Counted from the first letter of the stretch, positions 18,349 through 27,641 are shown. The stretch: 64,000 nucleotides of DNA from Natronocella acetinitrilica (GCF_024170285.1 NZ_JALJXV010000004.1:310001-374000); one strand, 5' to 3'. The notes: generated by a model from the letters alone, not told the origin. Translations and numbers: made by a program.

Positions 18349-18870
18349 ATGACAGTGAGCTGGATCGAATGGCGTCGTCTGCGCGGGGCCAACATGCTGG
18401 GATTTCTGGCCTGTGCCGGGCTGCTTGGTGGCGCGTATTATCTCGAGTTCGTGGTCGGCATGGAGCCCTGCCCGCTGTGCATTCTTCAGCGTCTTGCCAT
18501 GTTTGCGCTGGGTATCGTGTTCCTGCTTGCCGTGGTTCACGGGCCACGGGGCCGCGGCCGCTTCGGTTACGCATTTCTGATTCTGCTGTCCGCGGGTACC
18601 GGCGCCGCGATCGCCGTGCGGCATCTCTGGCTGCAGAGCCTGCCACCCGATCAGGTACCGGCCTGTGGGCCCGGGCTCGATTTCATGGTCGAGGCGTTCC
18701 CGCTGCAGGAAGTGCTGATGATGGTTCTCGAGGGGTCCGGCGAGTGCGCCGAGGTGGAAACGTTGTTCGGTGTGACCCTGCCGGGCTGGACGCTGGCGGC
18801 GTTCGTTATCGTCGGCCTGTACGGTTTCTGGGTAAACGTGAAGCCGAGGGAGCGGCTGATCTGGGCCTGA
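18349..18870 (+). CDS. dsbB: Disulfide bond formation protein DsbB
   Basis: 173-aa inner-membrane quinone reductase that re-oxidises DsbA. Four membrane helices are visible. The first periplasmic loop has the redox pair CPLC in MEPCPLCILQRLAMF. The second loop has the conserved cysteines in VPACGPGLDF and SGECAEVETLFG. The quinone-site Arg follows CILQR. The ATG chosen gives the normal length. It is 4 nt upstream of the PBP gene, so the two are probably cotranscribed. Confidence 0.95.
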   Translation: MTVSWIEWRRLRGANMLGFLACAGLLGGAYYLEFVVGMEPCPLCILQRLAMFALGIVFLLAVVHGPRGRGRFGYAFLILLSAGTGAAIAVRHLWLQSLPPDQVPACGPGLDFMVEAFPLQEVLMMVLEGSGECAEVETLFGVTLPGWTLAAFVIVGLYGFWVNVKPRERLIWA

Positions 18871-18874
18871 AGCA

Positions 18875-21193
18875 ATGAATCGACCTCGCCGTCGTCCACG
18901 CCGCAGCCCCGGAAAAGGGCGCCGGCCGGCGCGTAAATCGCGACTGCGCCGGATCATCCCGCCGGTCCTGCTGGGCCTGGTGATACTCACGGCCGGCTGG
19001 CTGGTGTCCGTCGATCGTGCCGTGCAGTCCCGTTTTGAAGGCGTCCAGTGGACCATTCCCGCCACCGTCTACGCCCGGCCGCTGGAGTTGCACGCCGGTC
19101 TGCAGCTAACCCGCCCGCAAGTCCTGCTGGAACTCGACGCCATGGGTTATCACGAGTCGGCGAGCCTGGAGCGACCGGGCACATGGCGCCCGGCGAATGG
19201 TGCAGTGGAGCTGTTCAGTCGTCGCTTCGCCTACTGGGACGGGGATGAATCCGCCCGGCGCCTGCGCCTGGAGTTTGGTGACGGCCGAATTTCCCGGGTC
19301 AGGGATGTTGACAGCGGTGCCGAGGTTGCTCTGGCCAGGCTCGATCCCGCCCGCATTGGCAGCATACTTCCAAGCCATCGGGAAGACCGCTTGCTGGTGC
19401 GACTGGGGGACGTGCCACCCACGTTGATCGCCGGGCTCATCGTGGTGGAGGACCGTGGTTTCTTCAGTCATCTGGGGCTTTCGCCCAGCGGCATCGCTCG
19501 CGCCGCGCTTGCCAATCTGCGCGCCCGGCGGGTTGTCCAGGGGGGTAGCACGCTCACCCAGCAACTGGCGAAGAACTTCTATCTCAGTCGCGACCAGACC
19601 CTGTGGCGCAAACTGAACGAAGCCGTCATGGCCGTGATCATGGAGTTGCGCTACGACAAGGAAGCGATCCTCGAGGCCTACCTGAACGAGGTCTATCTTG
19701 CCCAGGCACCGGATCGCGCGATCCATGGCATGGGTCTCGCCTCCTACCACTATTTCGGGCAATCCATCGACGCGCTGTCACTCGAGCAGCAGGCCCTGCT
19801 GGTGGCCCTTGTGCGTGGTCCGTCGCGTTATCACCCCTACCGCCACCCGGAGCGCGCCATGCAGCGGCGCAATCTGGTGCTTGATCAGATGGCGGCGGCC
19901 GGTGTGGCGTCCCCCGTGGATGCGGAACGGGCGAAGGCGCGCCCGCTCGGTGTTGTGCCCCCGAGGCGCCAGCTTGAGTCGAGCTATCCGGCATTCATGA
20001 CGCTGGTACAGCGCCACCTCCAGCGGGATTATCGAAGGGAGGATCTGCAAACCGAGGGGTTGCGGATTTTCACCACCCTGTCACCGTCGCTGCAGGCTTC
20101 TGCAGAACGGGCACTGGCTACCCGGCTGGAGAATCTCCCGGATGTCGAGGGCGCTGTGGTGCTGCTCGACCCCCAGTCCGGTGAGGTGCAGGCGCTGGTT
20201 GGTGGCAAGGACCCGCGCTACGCAGGATTCAACCGGGCACTGGATGCGCGGCGGCAGATCGGGTCGTTGGTGAAACCGCTGGTGTATCTCACCGCACTGG
20301 AGCAGTCCAGTCGCTATGGGCTCGGGACGGTGCTGCCCGACGAGCCGTTGACGCTGGAGGATCGGGCTGGAAGCCCCTGGGAGCCGAGGAATTATGATCG
20401 CCAGTATCGTGGGCCGGTGCTGCTGGTGGAGGCTCTGGCGCATTCCTACAACTTGCCGGCCATTCACCTCGGGATCGAACTCGGACTGCAGCAGGTCGCG
20501 AGAACCGGCGTGCGCCTGGGGGTGCCCGATCCGGGGCGTGTTTATCCCGCCTACCTGCTGGGTACGCAGGCCCTGACTCCCCTGGAAGTGGCGGAGCTCT
20601 ACCAGGTCTTCGCATCCGGCGGATACCGGACTCCGGCCCGCTCCGTGCGTGCCGTGACCCGGCAGGACGGCAGCCGTCTGAATCGTTATCCTCTGGCCGT
20701 CGATCAGGTGGCAGAAGGCATTGCCATCGAACTGGTCAATGCCGGGATGCAGGCTGCGGTGCAGGTTGGCACGGCGCGGGGGTTACGTACGCGCCTGCCC
20801 GGCCAGGCTGCGGGGGTCGCCGGCAAGACCGGCACCACCGACGATGGTCGGGACAGCTGGTTCGCAGGGTTTTCCGCGGATCGCCTCGCTGTAGTCTGGG
20901 TTGGCCGTGACGATAATCAGCCGACGGAACTCACCGGTGCCAGCGGAGGCTTGCCCGTCTGGGCGGACATCATGGCGGACGCGGCTTTGCGGCCCTATAT
21001 TCCGCGCCATCAGGACGCCCTCGAGGCTGTCTGGATTGATCGGACAACGGGGTTGCGATCAGACGAGGGCTGTACCGGTGCCATGCAGTTGCCCTATCGC
21101 CTCGGCGCTGCCCCTGATGAATGGACCGACTGTGGTCGCCGCGCGGCATCGCCGGCGCGGGGCGGCGGCTGGTTGAGAGGGCTCTTCAGATGA
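18875..21193 (+). CDS. mrcB: Bifunctional penicillin-binding protein 1B
   Basis: 772-aa class A PBP that polymerises and cross-links peptidoglycan. A basic cytoplasmic tail (residues 1-26) precedes one membrane helix (27-47) and a UB2H-like regulatory region (RPLELHAGLQLTRPQVLLELDAMGY). The glycosyltransferase has Glu192 in VVEDRGFFSHLG and the QGGSTLTQQLAKNFYL motif. The transpeptidase has Ser464 (SLVK), SYN at 524-526 and KTGT at 651-654. UB2H and the domain order mark it as PBP1B rather than PBP1A. The next gene starts within its stop codon (ATGA), a lipoprotein with TPRs. Confidence 0.95.
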   Translation: MNRPRRRPRRSPGKGRRPARKSRLRRIIPPVLLGLVILTAGWLVSVDRAVQSRFEGVQWTIPATVYARPLELHAGLQLTRPQVLLELDAMGYHESASLERPGTWRPANGAVELFSRRFAYWDGDESARRLRLEFGDGRISRVRDVDSGAEVALARLDPARIGSILPSHREDRLLVRLGDVPPTLIAGLIVVEDRGFFSHLGLSPSGIARAALANLRARRVVQGGSTLTQQLAKNFYLSRDQTLWRKLNEAVMAVIMELRYDKEAILEAYLNEVYLAQAPDRAIHGMGLASYHYFGQSIDALSLEQQALLVALVRGPSRYHPYRHPERAMQRRNLVLDQMAAAGVASPVDAERAKARPLGVVPPRRQLESSYPAFMTLVQRHLQRDYRREDLQTEGLRIFTTLSPSLQASAERALATRLENLPDVEGAVVLLDPQSGEVQALVGGKDPRYAGFNRALDARRQIGSLVKPLVYLTALEQSSRYGLGTVLPDEPLTLEDRAGSPWEPRNYDRQYRGPVLLVEALAHSYNLPAIHLGIELGLQQVARTGVRLGVPDPGRVYPAYLLGTQALTPLEVAELYQVFASGGYRTPARSVRAVTRQDGSRLNRYPLAVDQVAEGIAIELVNAGMQAAVQVGTARGLRTRLPGQAAGVAGKTGTTDDGRDSWFAGFSADRLAVVWVGRDDNQPTELTGASGGLPVWADIMADAALRPYIPRHQDALEAVWIDRTTGLRSDEGCTGAMQLPYRLGAAPDEWTDCGRRAASPARGGGWLRGLFR

Positions 21194-21696
21194 AGCGCAA
21201 TCAAGCGTATTTACACGGTGTCATACTGCTGCTCGGCGTGTTTCTTGTGGGTTGCGCTGCACCGCTGGATCCATCGGCGCGCACGTCGCCGCAACCAGAG
21301 GCACCCCAAGCCGAACGGGCCGAGCCTTCACCCGAGCCGGATTCCCGGGAACAGGACGTCCCCGCCGCGGCTCGGGCGCTCCAGGATCAAGCGGAAGCCG
21401 CATCTGCAGAAGGCGACCATGAGCGTGCAGCAGCCCTGCTGGAGCGGGCCATCGGCATCGCGCCCAATCACCCGGTCCTGTGGCACAACCTCGCAGTGGT
21501 CCACTATCGACAAGGTGATTATCGTCAGGCGGAATCCATGGCCCTCCGATCTCTGGATGTCGGTTCAGGTCAGGCCAGCCTGATGCGCAGGAACTGGGAG
21601 CTGATTGCTGCGAGCCGTGATCAGGCCGGAGATCGGGATGGGGCCAGTGCGGCGCGGGAGCGCCTGCGTACGATCCCTGCGGGACAGAGGGAATGA
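21190..21696 (+). CDS. TPR-containing lipoprotein
   Basis: 168-aa outer-membrane-type lipoprotein. The signal peptide ends in the lipobox LVGC (Cys23 in FLVGCAAP), followed by a Pro/Glu-rich linker. Two TPR-like helical repeats follow (GDHERAAALLERAIGIAPNHPVLWHNLAVVHYRQGDYRQAESMALRSL, seen around residues 75-125). The start overlaps the mrcB stop by 4 nt. By analogy with lipoproteins that activate PBP1B (LpoB and CsiV/TPR types), it could be a partner of the upstream synthase. That is inference from position only. Confidence 0.85.
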   Translation: MKRNQAYLHGVILLLGVFLVGCAAPLDPSARTSPQPEAPQAERAEPSPEPDSREQDVPAAARALQDQAEAASAEGDHERAAALLERAIGIAPNHPVLWHNLAVVHYRQGDYRQAESMALRSLDVGSGQASLMRRNWELIAASRDQAGDRDGASAARERLRTIPAGQRE

Positions 21697-23615
21697 GCGA
21701 GATCGAACGCTACTTCGAGCCGGAAGGGGCCCTGGCCCAGTCCATCGATGGGTTCCAGACCCGCGAGGAACAGCTGGCCCTTGCCCAGGCAGTGGAAGCG
21801 GCGATTGCCAAGGGTGGAACCCTGGTGGCGGAGGCGGGCACCGGCACCGGAAAGACCTTCGCCTACCTGCTGCCGGCTCTGTGCTCCGGCCGTCGGGTAG
21901 TAATCTCCACCGGAACACGCACCCTGCAGGATCAGCTCTACCAGAAGGATCTACCGCTGGTTCGCCAGGCACTGGACCTCCCCGTTCGCACCGCATTGCT
22001 GAAGGGCCGCTCCAATTATCTTTGTCTCTACCGGCTGGATCGGGCCGAGCTGGACGGAAGGCTGGAGTCACGCGAGGCGGCAGCCGACCTGCAGGCCATT
22101 CGTCAATGGGCAAGCCGGACGCGTACTGGTGACATTGCCGAGCTCTCCGACGTACCCGCGGAGCAGCCGATCTGGATTCGGGCAACCTCCACCGTGGATA
22201 ACTGCCTTGGGCAGGAGTGCCCACAGTTCGGCGAGTGCTTTCTGATGGAGGCGCGACGCCGGGCCCAGGAGGCGGAGCTGGTGGTGGTCAATCATCACCT
22301 GCTCATGGCGGATATGGCGCTGAAGGAGGGCGGCTTCGGCGAAGTGCTGCCCGCCGCCGATGCCTACGTGCTGGACGAAGCGCACCAGTTGCCGGACATC
22401 GCCGCCCAGTTCTTCGGTTTGAATTTTTCCAGTCGCCAGATCATGGACCTGTTGCGGGATGTCACCGCCGATTATCTGAGTGAGGCCGGTGACGTACCGG
22501 AAATGACGCCGGCGATAGAGACGGTCCGGCGGGCCACCCAGGACCTGCGCCTGGCTCTCGGACATGGCAAGCGCCGCGAGGCCTGGACTGAGGTTGAGGA
22601 CGATCCGCAGGTGGCGGATGGCCTGGACGCACTGGAAGCCGCCCTGTCCGAGCTGCAGTCCCTGCTCGAACCGCTGGCCGCGAGGGGAAAGGGCCTGGAG
22701 TCGTCACATCGACGTGCGCAGGAATTGGGAGCATTGCTGGGGCGTTTCCGTGCCAACGAGGAAGAAGGCTCGGTGCGCTGGTTCGAGACCCATGCCCAGA
22801 GCTTTCTGTTGAGGCTCACCCCACTTGACGTGGGCGCACCGTTCCACCGTCACATGGAGCGGCATCCGGCTGCCTGGATCTTTACATCTGCCACACTCTC
22901 GGTGAACCGAAGTTTCGACCACTTCCGCCGTCGTCTGGGGCTGGATGAGGCCGACGAGCTGCAGCTCGACAGCCCCTTCGATTACGGCAACAACGCCTTG
23001 CTCTATGCGCCCAAGGGACTGCCCGCTCCGAACATGCCTGCCTATGACCAGGCGTTCCTGCGTGAGGCGCTGGTGGTTTTGCGGGCAAGCCGCGGTCGGG
23101 CCTTCGTGCTGTTCACCAGCCACCGTGCTCTACGGCATGCGGCGGAATGGCTGCGAGAGCGGCTGGACTATCCGTTGCTGGTGCAGGGTGAGGCGGCGCA
23201 GCATGTTCTGCTGGAGTCATTCCGGCAGCAGGGAAACGCTGTGCTGCTTGGCACGGCGAGCTTCTGGGAGGGGGTGGACGTCAAAGGATCCGCGCTGTCT
23301 GCGGTGTTGATCGATCGCTTGCCGTTTGCATCGCCGGGGGACCCGGTCACCCGGGCGCGGATCGATCACTTGCGTCGTAACGGCGGCAATCCCTTCGTCG
23401 ATTTTCAGTTGCCCAATGCGGTCATTACCCTGCGCCAGGGCGTAGGACGCCTGATCCGCGATGAACGCGACACCGGTGTGCTGATGATCGGCGATCCGAG
23501 ACTGACGACGAAGAGCTACGGCAGGCAGTTTCTCAACAGCCTTCCCGCCATGGCCCGGACCCGTGAAATCAGCATCGTCCGGGCCTTTCTCGAGTCGGAA
23601 GAAACCGTTGAGTAG
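21693..23615 (+). CDS. DinG/YoaA-family Fe-S DNA helicase
   Basis: 640-aa superfamily 2 (XPD-like) 5'-3' DNA helicase of the YoaA type. Walker A is GTGTGKT at residues 49-55 and the DEAH box is at 228-231. Four cysteines (111, 171, 176, 182) sit at the 4Fe-4S position between motifs Ia and II. Motif VI reads LRQGVGRLIRDERDTGV. It acts in replication-fork repair. It overlaps the lipoprotein gene by 4 nt, ending the dsbB-mrcB-TPR-helicase run. Confidence 0.93.
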   Translation: MSEIERYFEPEGALAQSIDGFQTREEQLALAQAVEAAIAKGGTLVAEAGTGTGKTFAYLLPALCSGRRVVISTGTRTLQDQLYQKDLPLVRQALDLPVRTALLKGRSNYLCLYRLDRAELDGRLESREAAADLQAIRQWASRTRTGDIAELSDVPAEQPIWIRATSTVDNCLGQECPQFGECFLMEARRRAQEAELVVVNHHLLMADMALKEGGFGEVLPAADAYVLDEAHQLPDIAAQFFGLNFSSRQIMDLLRDVTADYLSEAGDVPEMTPAIETVRRATQDLRLALGHGKRREAWTEVEDDPQVADGLDALEAALSELQSLLEPLAARGKGLESSHRRAQELGALLGRFRANEEEGSVRWFETHAQSFLLRLTPLDVGAPFHRHMERHPAAWIFTSATLSVNRSFDHFRRRLGLDEADELQLDSPFDYGNNALLYAPKGLPAPNMPAYDQAFLREALVVLRASRGRAFVLFTSHRALRHAAEWLRERLDYPLLVQGEAAQHVLLESFRQQGNAVLLGTASFWEGVDVKGSALSAVLIDRLPFASPGDPVTRARIDHLRRNGGNPFVDFQLPNAVITLRQGVGRLIRDERDTGVLMIGDPRLTTKSYGRQFLNSLPAMARTREISIVRAFLESEETVE

Positions 23616-23618
23616 AGC

Positions 23619-23652
23619 GAAAAACAGGCATGACAACGGGTGCCATGCCTGT
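23619..23652 (-). terminator. Rho-independent terminator of the ectABC operon
   Basis: On the minus strand a 9-bp stem (ACAGGCATG / CATGCCTGT) with an 11-nt loop is followed by TTTTTCG, just after the ectC stop. It lies between convergent ectC and the helicase gene and may act in both directions. Confidence 0.82.
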
Positions 23653-23671
23653 CGAATTTCCGATGAATCGA

Positions 23672-24061
23672 TCAGTCGTCGGCCAGGTTGTAAGAGCCGT
23701 CTTCGTCGTGGGTCTCGCGGCCGGTGACAGGGGGGTTGAACGCACAGATCAGGCGCATGTCCGCGGTGCCACCGCGGAGAATGTGGCGGTCGTGCTGATC
23801 CAGGGCATAGAGCACCCCGTCCCGGATTTCATGCACTTCACCAGTAGCGAGATCTTCAATGCTCCCGTTGCCGGCGACACAGTAGACGGCCTCAAGGTGA
23901 TTCTTGTACCACAGGTGCAGCTCGGCGCCGGCAGGGATGATGGTCTCGTGAAACGAGAAGCCCATGCCGTCTTTCTTGAGCAGCAACCGACGGCTGGTCC
24001 AGCCCGGGCCTTCCACTTCACGGTCGGTACCGATGATCTTGTTCACGTCAACGATTTTCAT
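23672..24061 (-). CDS. ectC: L-ectoine synthase
   Basis: 129-aa cupin enzyme that cyclises N-gamma-acetyl-2,4-diaminobutyrate to ectoine, the last step of the pathway. Typical sequence is visible: [42 protein letters not shown], followed by the cupin core [29 protein letters not shown] and [14 protein letters not shown], which supplies the metal-binding residues. It is the third gene of ectABC, separated from ectB by 85 nt that contain a strong hairpin. No ectD (hydroxylase) or dedicated aspartokinase follows. Confidence 0.97.
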   Translation of the reverse strand: MKIVDVNKIIGTDREVEGPGWTSRRLLLKKDGMGFSFHETIIPAGAELHLWYKNHLEAVYCVAGNGSIEDLATGEVHEIRDGVLYALDQHDRHILRGGTADMRLICAFNPPVTGRETHDEDGSYNLADD

Positions 24062-24102
24062 AGTTGCTCCCGGTTTGCTGTTTGGTCCCCATCAATGAAT
24101 AA

Positions 24103-24134
24103 CGGCCCCGGAGACTATTCGTTCTCCGGGGCCG
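24103..24134 (-). promoter_or_regulatory. Strong hairpin between ectB and ectC
   Basis: A perfect 12-bp stem (CGGCCCCGGAGA / TCTCCGGGGCCG) with an 8-nt loop lies in the ectB-ectC spacer. After it the minus strand reads TTATTCATTG, not a full T-run. It could be a partial terminator, an RNase stop protecting ectAB, or an attenuator tuning ectC. Confidence 0.7.
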
Positions 24135-24146
24135 CGAGTGCTTGCC

Positions 24147-25439
24147 CTATTCGCTGGCAGCTTTCTTGGTGATGCCCAACTCCCGCATGGCCTCGACCAG
24201 GCTGTCTTCGATGATGTCCAGTCCCTTGACCAGATCCTCATCGGAGGTGGTCAGCGGCGGAAGCAACTTCAGCACTTCGTCGTCGGGTCCGGCGGTTTCG
24301 ATGATCAACCGTTTCTTGAAAGCAACTGCCGAGGTCTTGCCGGCCAGTTCCTTATTGCCGAATTCGATGGCCTGCATCATGCCGCGACCCCGGGGCGTAC
24401 CTTCAGCCTCGGGGTACTTGCGCACCATCTCCAGCAGCCGCTTCTCGATCATGGATGACCGTCGGGCGATATCCTGCTCCAGGGTGTCGTCGGCCCAGAA
24501 CAGCTCGAGGGTCCGCCTGGCGGTCACGAAGGCGAGGTTGTGACCCCGGAACGTGCCGTTGTGCTCGCCAGGCTCCCAGATGTCGTGCTCCGGTTTCAGC
24601 AGCGTCAATGCCAGGGGAAGCCCGTAGCCGCTGATAGACTTGGAAACGGTAACTACATCCGGGTCGATTCCGGCTTCCTCGAAGCTGAAGAACTTGCCGC
24701 AGCGTCCGTTACCCGTCTGGATGTCGTCGACGATCAGCATGATGTCGTACTTGCGGCAGATATCCTGCAGGCCTCGCAGCCATTCGTCGGCAGCGACATT
24801 GACGCCACCTTCGGCCTGCACGGTCTCGACGACCGCAGCGGCAGGCAGGTCCATGCCGGAGCCGGAGTCCTGGAGCATCCGGTCGATGTATTCGATGGTG
24901 TTGTGCTCGGGCCCGAAGTAGTTGGAGTAGGGCATCGAGTCACTGTGGGTCAGCGGCAGACCGGCACCCTGGCGCTTGAACGAGTTACCCGTGATGGACA
25001 AAGCGCCCAGCGTCATGCCGTGGAAGGCGTTGGTGAAGGACATGATCTTTTCACGCCCCTTGACCTTGCGGGCGATCTTGAGCGCCGCCTCGACGGCGTT
25101 GTTACCGGCCGGCCCGGGGAACTGCACTTTGTAATTCATGCCCCGGGGCTGGAGGATCAGACGGTCAAACGCTTCCAGGAATTCGGCCCGCGCCACCGAG
25201 GCCATGTCCAGGCTATGGGTGATGTTGTCCCCGGAGATGTAATCCAGCAACGCTTCCTTCAACTCCGGGTGGTTGTGGCCGTAGTTGAGCACACTCGCCC
25301 CGGCGAAAAAATCCAGATAGGCGTTGCCGTCCACGTCGTAAAGCCAGGAGCCCCGTGCTTTTTCGAACACAGCCGGAAAATTGCGCACGTAGCTGCGCAC
25401 AACGCTTTCATGGTCAGTAATGGCCTTCATCAGGTCCAT
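24147..25439 (-). CDS. ectB: Diaminobutyrate-2-oxoglutarate transaminase
   Basis: 430-aa class III PLP aminotransferase making L-2,4-diaminobutyrate from aspartate semialdehyde and glutamate. FFAGASVLNYGHNHP and FTNAFHGMTLGALSITGN are visible. IVDDIQTGNGRCGKFFSFE carries the cofactor Asp, and the Schiff-base Lys is in VTVSKSISGYGLPLAL. The ATG at 25437-25439 follows GAAGAGGTG at good spacing. An in-frame TTG further upstream would swallow that site and is rejected. Second gene of ectABC, 11 nt after ectA. Confidence 0.97.
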   Translation of the reverse strand: MDLMKAITDHESVVRSYVRNFPAVFEKARGSWLYDVDGNAYLDFFAGASVLNYGHNHPELKEALLDYISGDNITHSLDMASVARAEFLEAFDRLILQPRGMNYKVQFPGPAGNNAVEAALKIARKVKGREKIMSFTNAFHGMTLGALSITGNSFKRQGAGLPLTHSDSMPYSNYFGPEHNTIEYIDRMLQDSGSGMDLPAAAVVETVQAEGGVNVAADEWLRGLQDICRKYDIMLIVDDIQTGNGRCGKFFSFEEAGIDPDVVTVSKSISGYGLPLALTLLKPEHDIWEPGEHNGTFRGHNLAFVTARRTLELFWADDTLEQDIARRSSMIEKRLLEMVRKYPEAEGTPRGRGMMQAIEFGNKELAGKTSAVAFKKRLIIETAGPDDEVLKLLPPLTTSDEDLVKGLDIIEDSLVEAMRELGITKKAASE

Positions 25440-25450
25440 GGAACACCTCT

Positions 25451-25981
25451 TCAATAGTTGAGCTGATCGACGCGGGCTGGCTCGAACTCACCGATCAGGT
25501 AGAGTTCTTCGGCCTCGTGCCCACCTTCGGGAAAGTGGTCTTCGCGGAAACATTCAGTAGCCTTGATTTCGGTGCCAAGGTCTCTGGCGACGGCCGAAAA
25601 CAATGCTTTTGAAGCCGCGTTCGACGGCGAAATTGTCGTTTCCAGCATGGTTGCCCCGCGAGCGCCCGGCGCTTGCAGGAAAGCCGCGAGCAGGCGTTTG
25701 CCGAGCCCCTGGCCCCGGGCCTCCGCCGCGACACCCACTTGCCAGAGGAAAATCGATCCGGGTCGTGCCGGTGGACGGTAGCCGGTAACGAATCCGGCCA
25801 GATGATTGTCCTGTTCAGCGACGATGCAGGTATCTGCGAAGTCCTTGGCCAGCAGCAAATACATGTAGGCCGAGTTTACGTCGAGCACGCCGGATTCTTT
25901 CACCAGTCGCCAGATTGCGGCGCCATCTGCGACGTTGGGCGTCCTGAATCGGAGTGTCGCGCGTTGATCCTCCTGGTGCAT
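25451..25981 (-). CDS. ectA: L-2,4-diaminobutyrate N-acetyltransferase
   Basis: 176-aa GNAT acetyltransferase that acetylates the gamma-amino group of diaminobutyrate with acetyl-CoA. The family pattern DGAAIWRLVKESGVLDVNSAYMYLLL is followed by FVTGYRPP and the acetyl-CoA loop GVAAEARGQGLGKRLL, then ETTISPSNAASKALF. The start is the ATG whose complement is 25979-25981; a frame extends far upstream but without similarity. First gene of ectABC, expressed from a promoter with a CTATACT -10 about 50 nt upstream. It should be induced by high osmolarity. Confidence 0.96.
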   Translation of the reverse strand: MHQEDQRATLRFRTPNVADGAAIWRLVKESGVLDVNSAYMYLLLAKDFADTCIVAEQDNHLAGFVTGYRPPARPGSIFLWQVGVAAEARGQGLGKRLLAAFLQAPGARGATMLETTISPSNAASKALFSAVARDLGTEIKATECFREDHFPEGGHEAEELYLIGEFEPARVDQLNY

Positions 25982-26336
25982 GCTGTCGATCCTGTGTCGG
26001 TATCGGGCTTGGCGCTTGCGATCCGTCCGCAGAGTATAGGCAATGAAAACCGGTGAAAGTCTTCGTCGCCTTGCCGGCTCGACCGGCCCGTGTATCAGTT
26101 TGCTAAGGCTGCCGCGGATGTCGATTCCGGGCGGGGAGGGCATGACAGTTGCTTTGCGGAGGGGGCAAGCCGTTTCCTCGCGGCTACAAATTCGCGTCGT
26201 ATTTAAGCATTTGGGGAACAAAAAGTCAATGCCGGGGCTGGTCACTCGCCTTTGCGCCGGGTGACAACATTGACGCCGCCCCAAGCGCAGCCCAACATTC
26301 ACCGCTTGCTGGTTTCCTGCACACGGACCGTCGAAC
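25982..26336. other. Divergent ectA / MFS intergenic region
   Basis: 355-bp spacer between ectA (minus) and the MFS transporter (plus). It holds the CTATACT element at 26033-26039 and a short GCCGG-CTCGA-CCGGC inverted repeat near 26073-26087. An AT-rich tract (ATTTAAGCATTTGG, about 26200-26213) could be part of the MFS promoter. No gene is supported. Confidence 0.5.
26033..26039 (-). promoter_or_regulatory. Candidate ectABC promoter (-10, sigma-S-like)
   Basis: On the minus strand CTATACT lies about 52 nt before the ectA ATG. It matches the -10 pattern favoured by sigma-S, and no good -35 stands 16-18 nt upstream. Ectoine operons of other halophiles carry osmotic and stress sigma promoters, so this fits, but it is a motif call only. 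Confidence 0.5.
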
Positions 26337-27641
26337 ATGTCGCGCACACTGGCGTCTCTCGCCGCCCTTTTTACCTCTATGGGCATCCTTCTGCTTGGAG
26401 GGGGGCTGCTCGGCACGCTGCTTGCCGTGCGCATGGGTGTCGAGGGATTGCGCTCCGAGACGATCGGCCTGGTGATGGCCTGTTACTCCGTAGGCTTTGT
26501 GCTGGCCACGCTGGTCTGTACGCGGATTATCCAGAAAGTCGGTCACATACGCTGCTTTGCGGCTTTTTCTGCGCTCGCGTGCTGTGCCGCCCTCGTGCAC
26601 GGCTTGCACGTTGACCCCTGGCTCTGGGCCGCCATGCGTATTCTGTTCGGCTTTTCGCTGGCCGGCATCTACATGGTCACCGAGAGTTGGCTTAACGACC
26701 GGACCCCGAAGGAGTATCGGGGCCGGGTGCTGAGCATCTACATCATCGTTACGTCTCTGGCGCTCGGTTCCGGGCAGTTCCTGCTCAATGTCTGGGACGT
26801 GAGTGGATACCAGCTGTTCAGCCTGGCTGCGATTCTCATGGCCGTCGCCCTGGTGCCGGTTGCGCTGACGCGGGTATCGTCGCCGGAACTGCAGAAGACC
26901 CGGCGGGTCAGTCTTCGCCGTCTCTACCATATATCGCCCTTGGCCACCTATGGCGCGTTCGCATCGGGGCTCACCAACGGCGCGTTCTATGCCCTCGGAC
27001 CGGTCTTTGCCGTGGCAGTGGGGTTCCCCGTTAACCAGATCGCGACATTCATGGGCTCGACGATTCTTGGCGGTCTGTTTCTGCAGTATGTCATCGGGCG
27101 TCTGTCCGACCGCTATGACCGCCGTCGCGTCATCATGGCCGTGACCGCGCTGGTTGCAATGGTCAGCGTCGCCATCGCCATGGCCCACGACCGGGGTATC
27201 TGGATCGTCGTCGGGCTTGCAGTCGTCTGGGGTGGCCTCAACTTCACCGTCTACGCCCTGGCCCTGGCCCTGGCCAACGATTTCATGACCCAGGAAGAGC
27301 GAATTCCCGCCAGTGCTACGATGCTGTTGACCCACGGTATCGGCATGATCACCGGGCCGATCGTCCTGGCCCGGGTGATGGGGCTGGCTGGGCCCGAAGG
27401 GCTATTCCTCGGCTTCGCCGTGATTGCAGTGACTATCGGGTTGTATGGCTGGTACCGGAACCGCTATGGCGAGCCACTTGAAGTGGAGAGTCAGGGTGCC
27501 TACCGCGCTGCGCCACAGACCATGACGGCGACCCAATACTCCGTCGAGTTGGGCGTCGATGTCGAGGATCCTCAACTCGAGTTCGATTTCGACGCCGAGG
27601 AGAGCGAACCGTTGGAACAACAACAGGAATCCACCGCCTGA
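26337..27641 (+). CDS. MFS transporter (YcaD/UMF-like)
   Basis: 434-aa major facilitator protein with 12 predicted helices. The loop 2-3 signature region is RIIQKVGHIRCFAAF, and YMVTESWLNDRTPKEYRGRVLSIYI is characteristic of the YcaD-like family. The conserved mid-protein loop reads IGRLSDRYDRRRVI. The last 55 residues are hydrophilic and very acidic (EFDFDAEESEPLEQQQ), a cytoplasmic tail typical of a halophile. The substrate is unknown. Its stop overlaps the tsaB start by one base. Confidence 0.88.
   Translation: MSRTLASLAALFTSMGILLLGGGLLGTLLAVRMGVEGLRSETIGLVMACYSVGFVLATLVCTRIIQKVGHIRCFAAFSALACCAALVHGLHVDPWLWAAMRILFGFSLAGIYMVTESWLNDRTPKEYRGRVLSIYIIVTSLALGSGQFLLNVWDVSGYQLFSLAAILMAVALVPVALTRVSSPELQKTRRVSLRRLYHISPLATYGAFASGLTNGAFYALGPVFAVAVGFPVNQIATFMGSTILGGLFLQYVIGRLSDRYDRRRVIMAVTALVAMVSVAIAMAHDRGIWIVVGLAVVWGGLNFTVYALALALANDFMTQEERIPASATMLLTHGIGMITGPIVLARVMGLAGPEGLFLGFAVIAVTIGLYGWYRNRYGEPLEVESQGAYRAAPQTMTATQYSVELGVDVEDPQLEFDFDAEESEPLEQQQESTA

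Noticed and set aside
18145-19065. Upstream extension of the fadE frame by about 300 codons
   Set aside because: A perfect ribosome site and the family start are at 18144; the extension overlaps dsbB and mrcB on the other strand.
26226-27335. 369-codon minus-strand open frame over the MFS gene
   Set aside because: Antisense shadow rich in His, Gln and Gly; the MFS helices on the plus strand are unambiguous.
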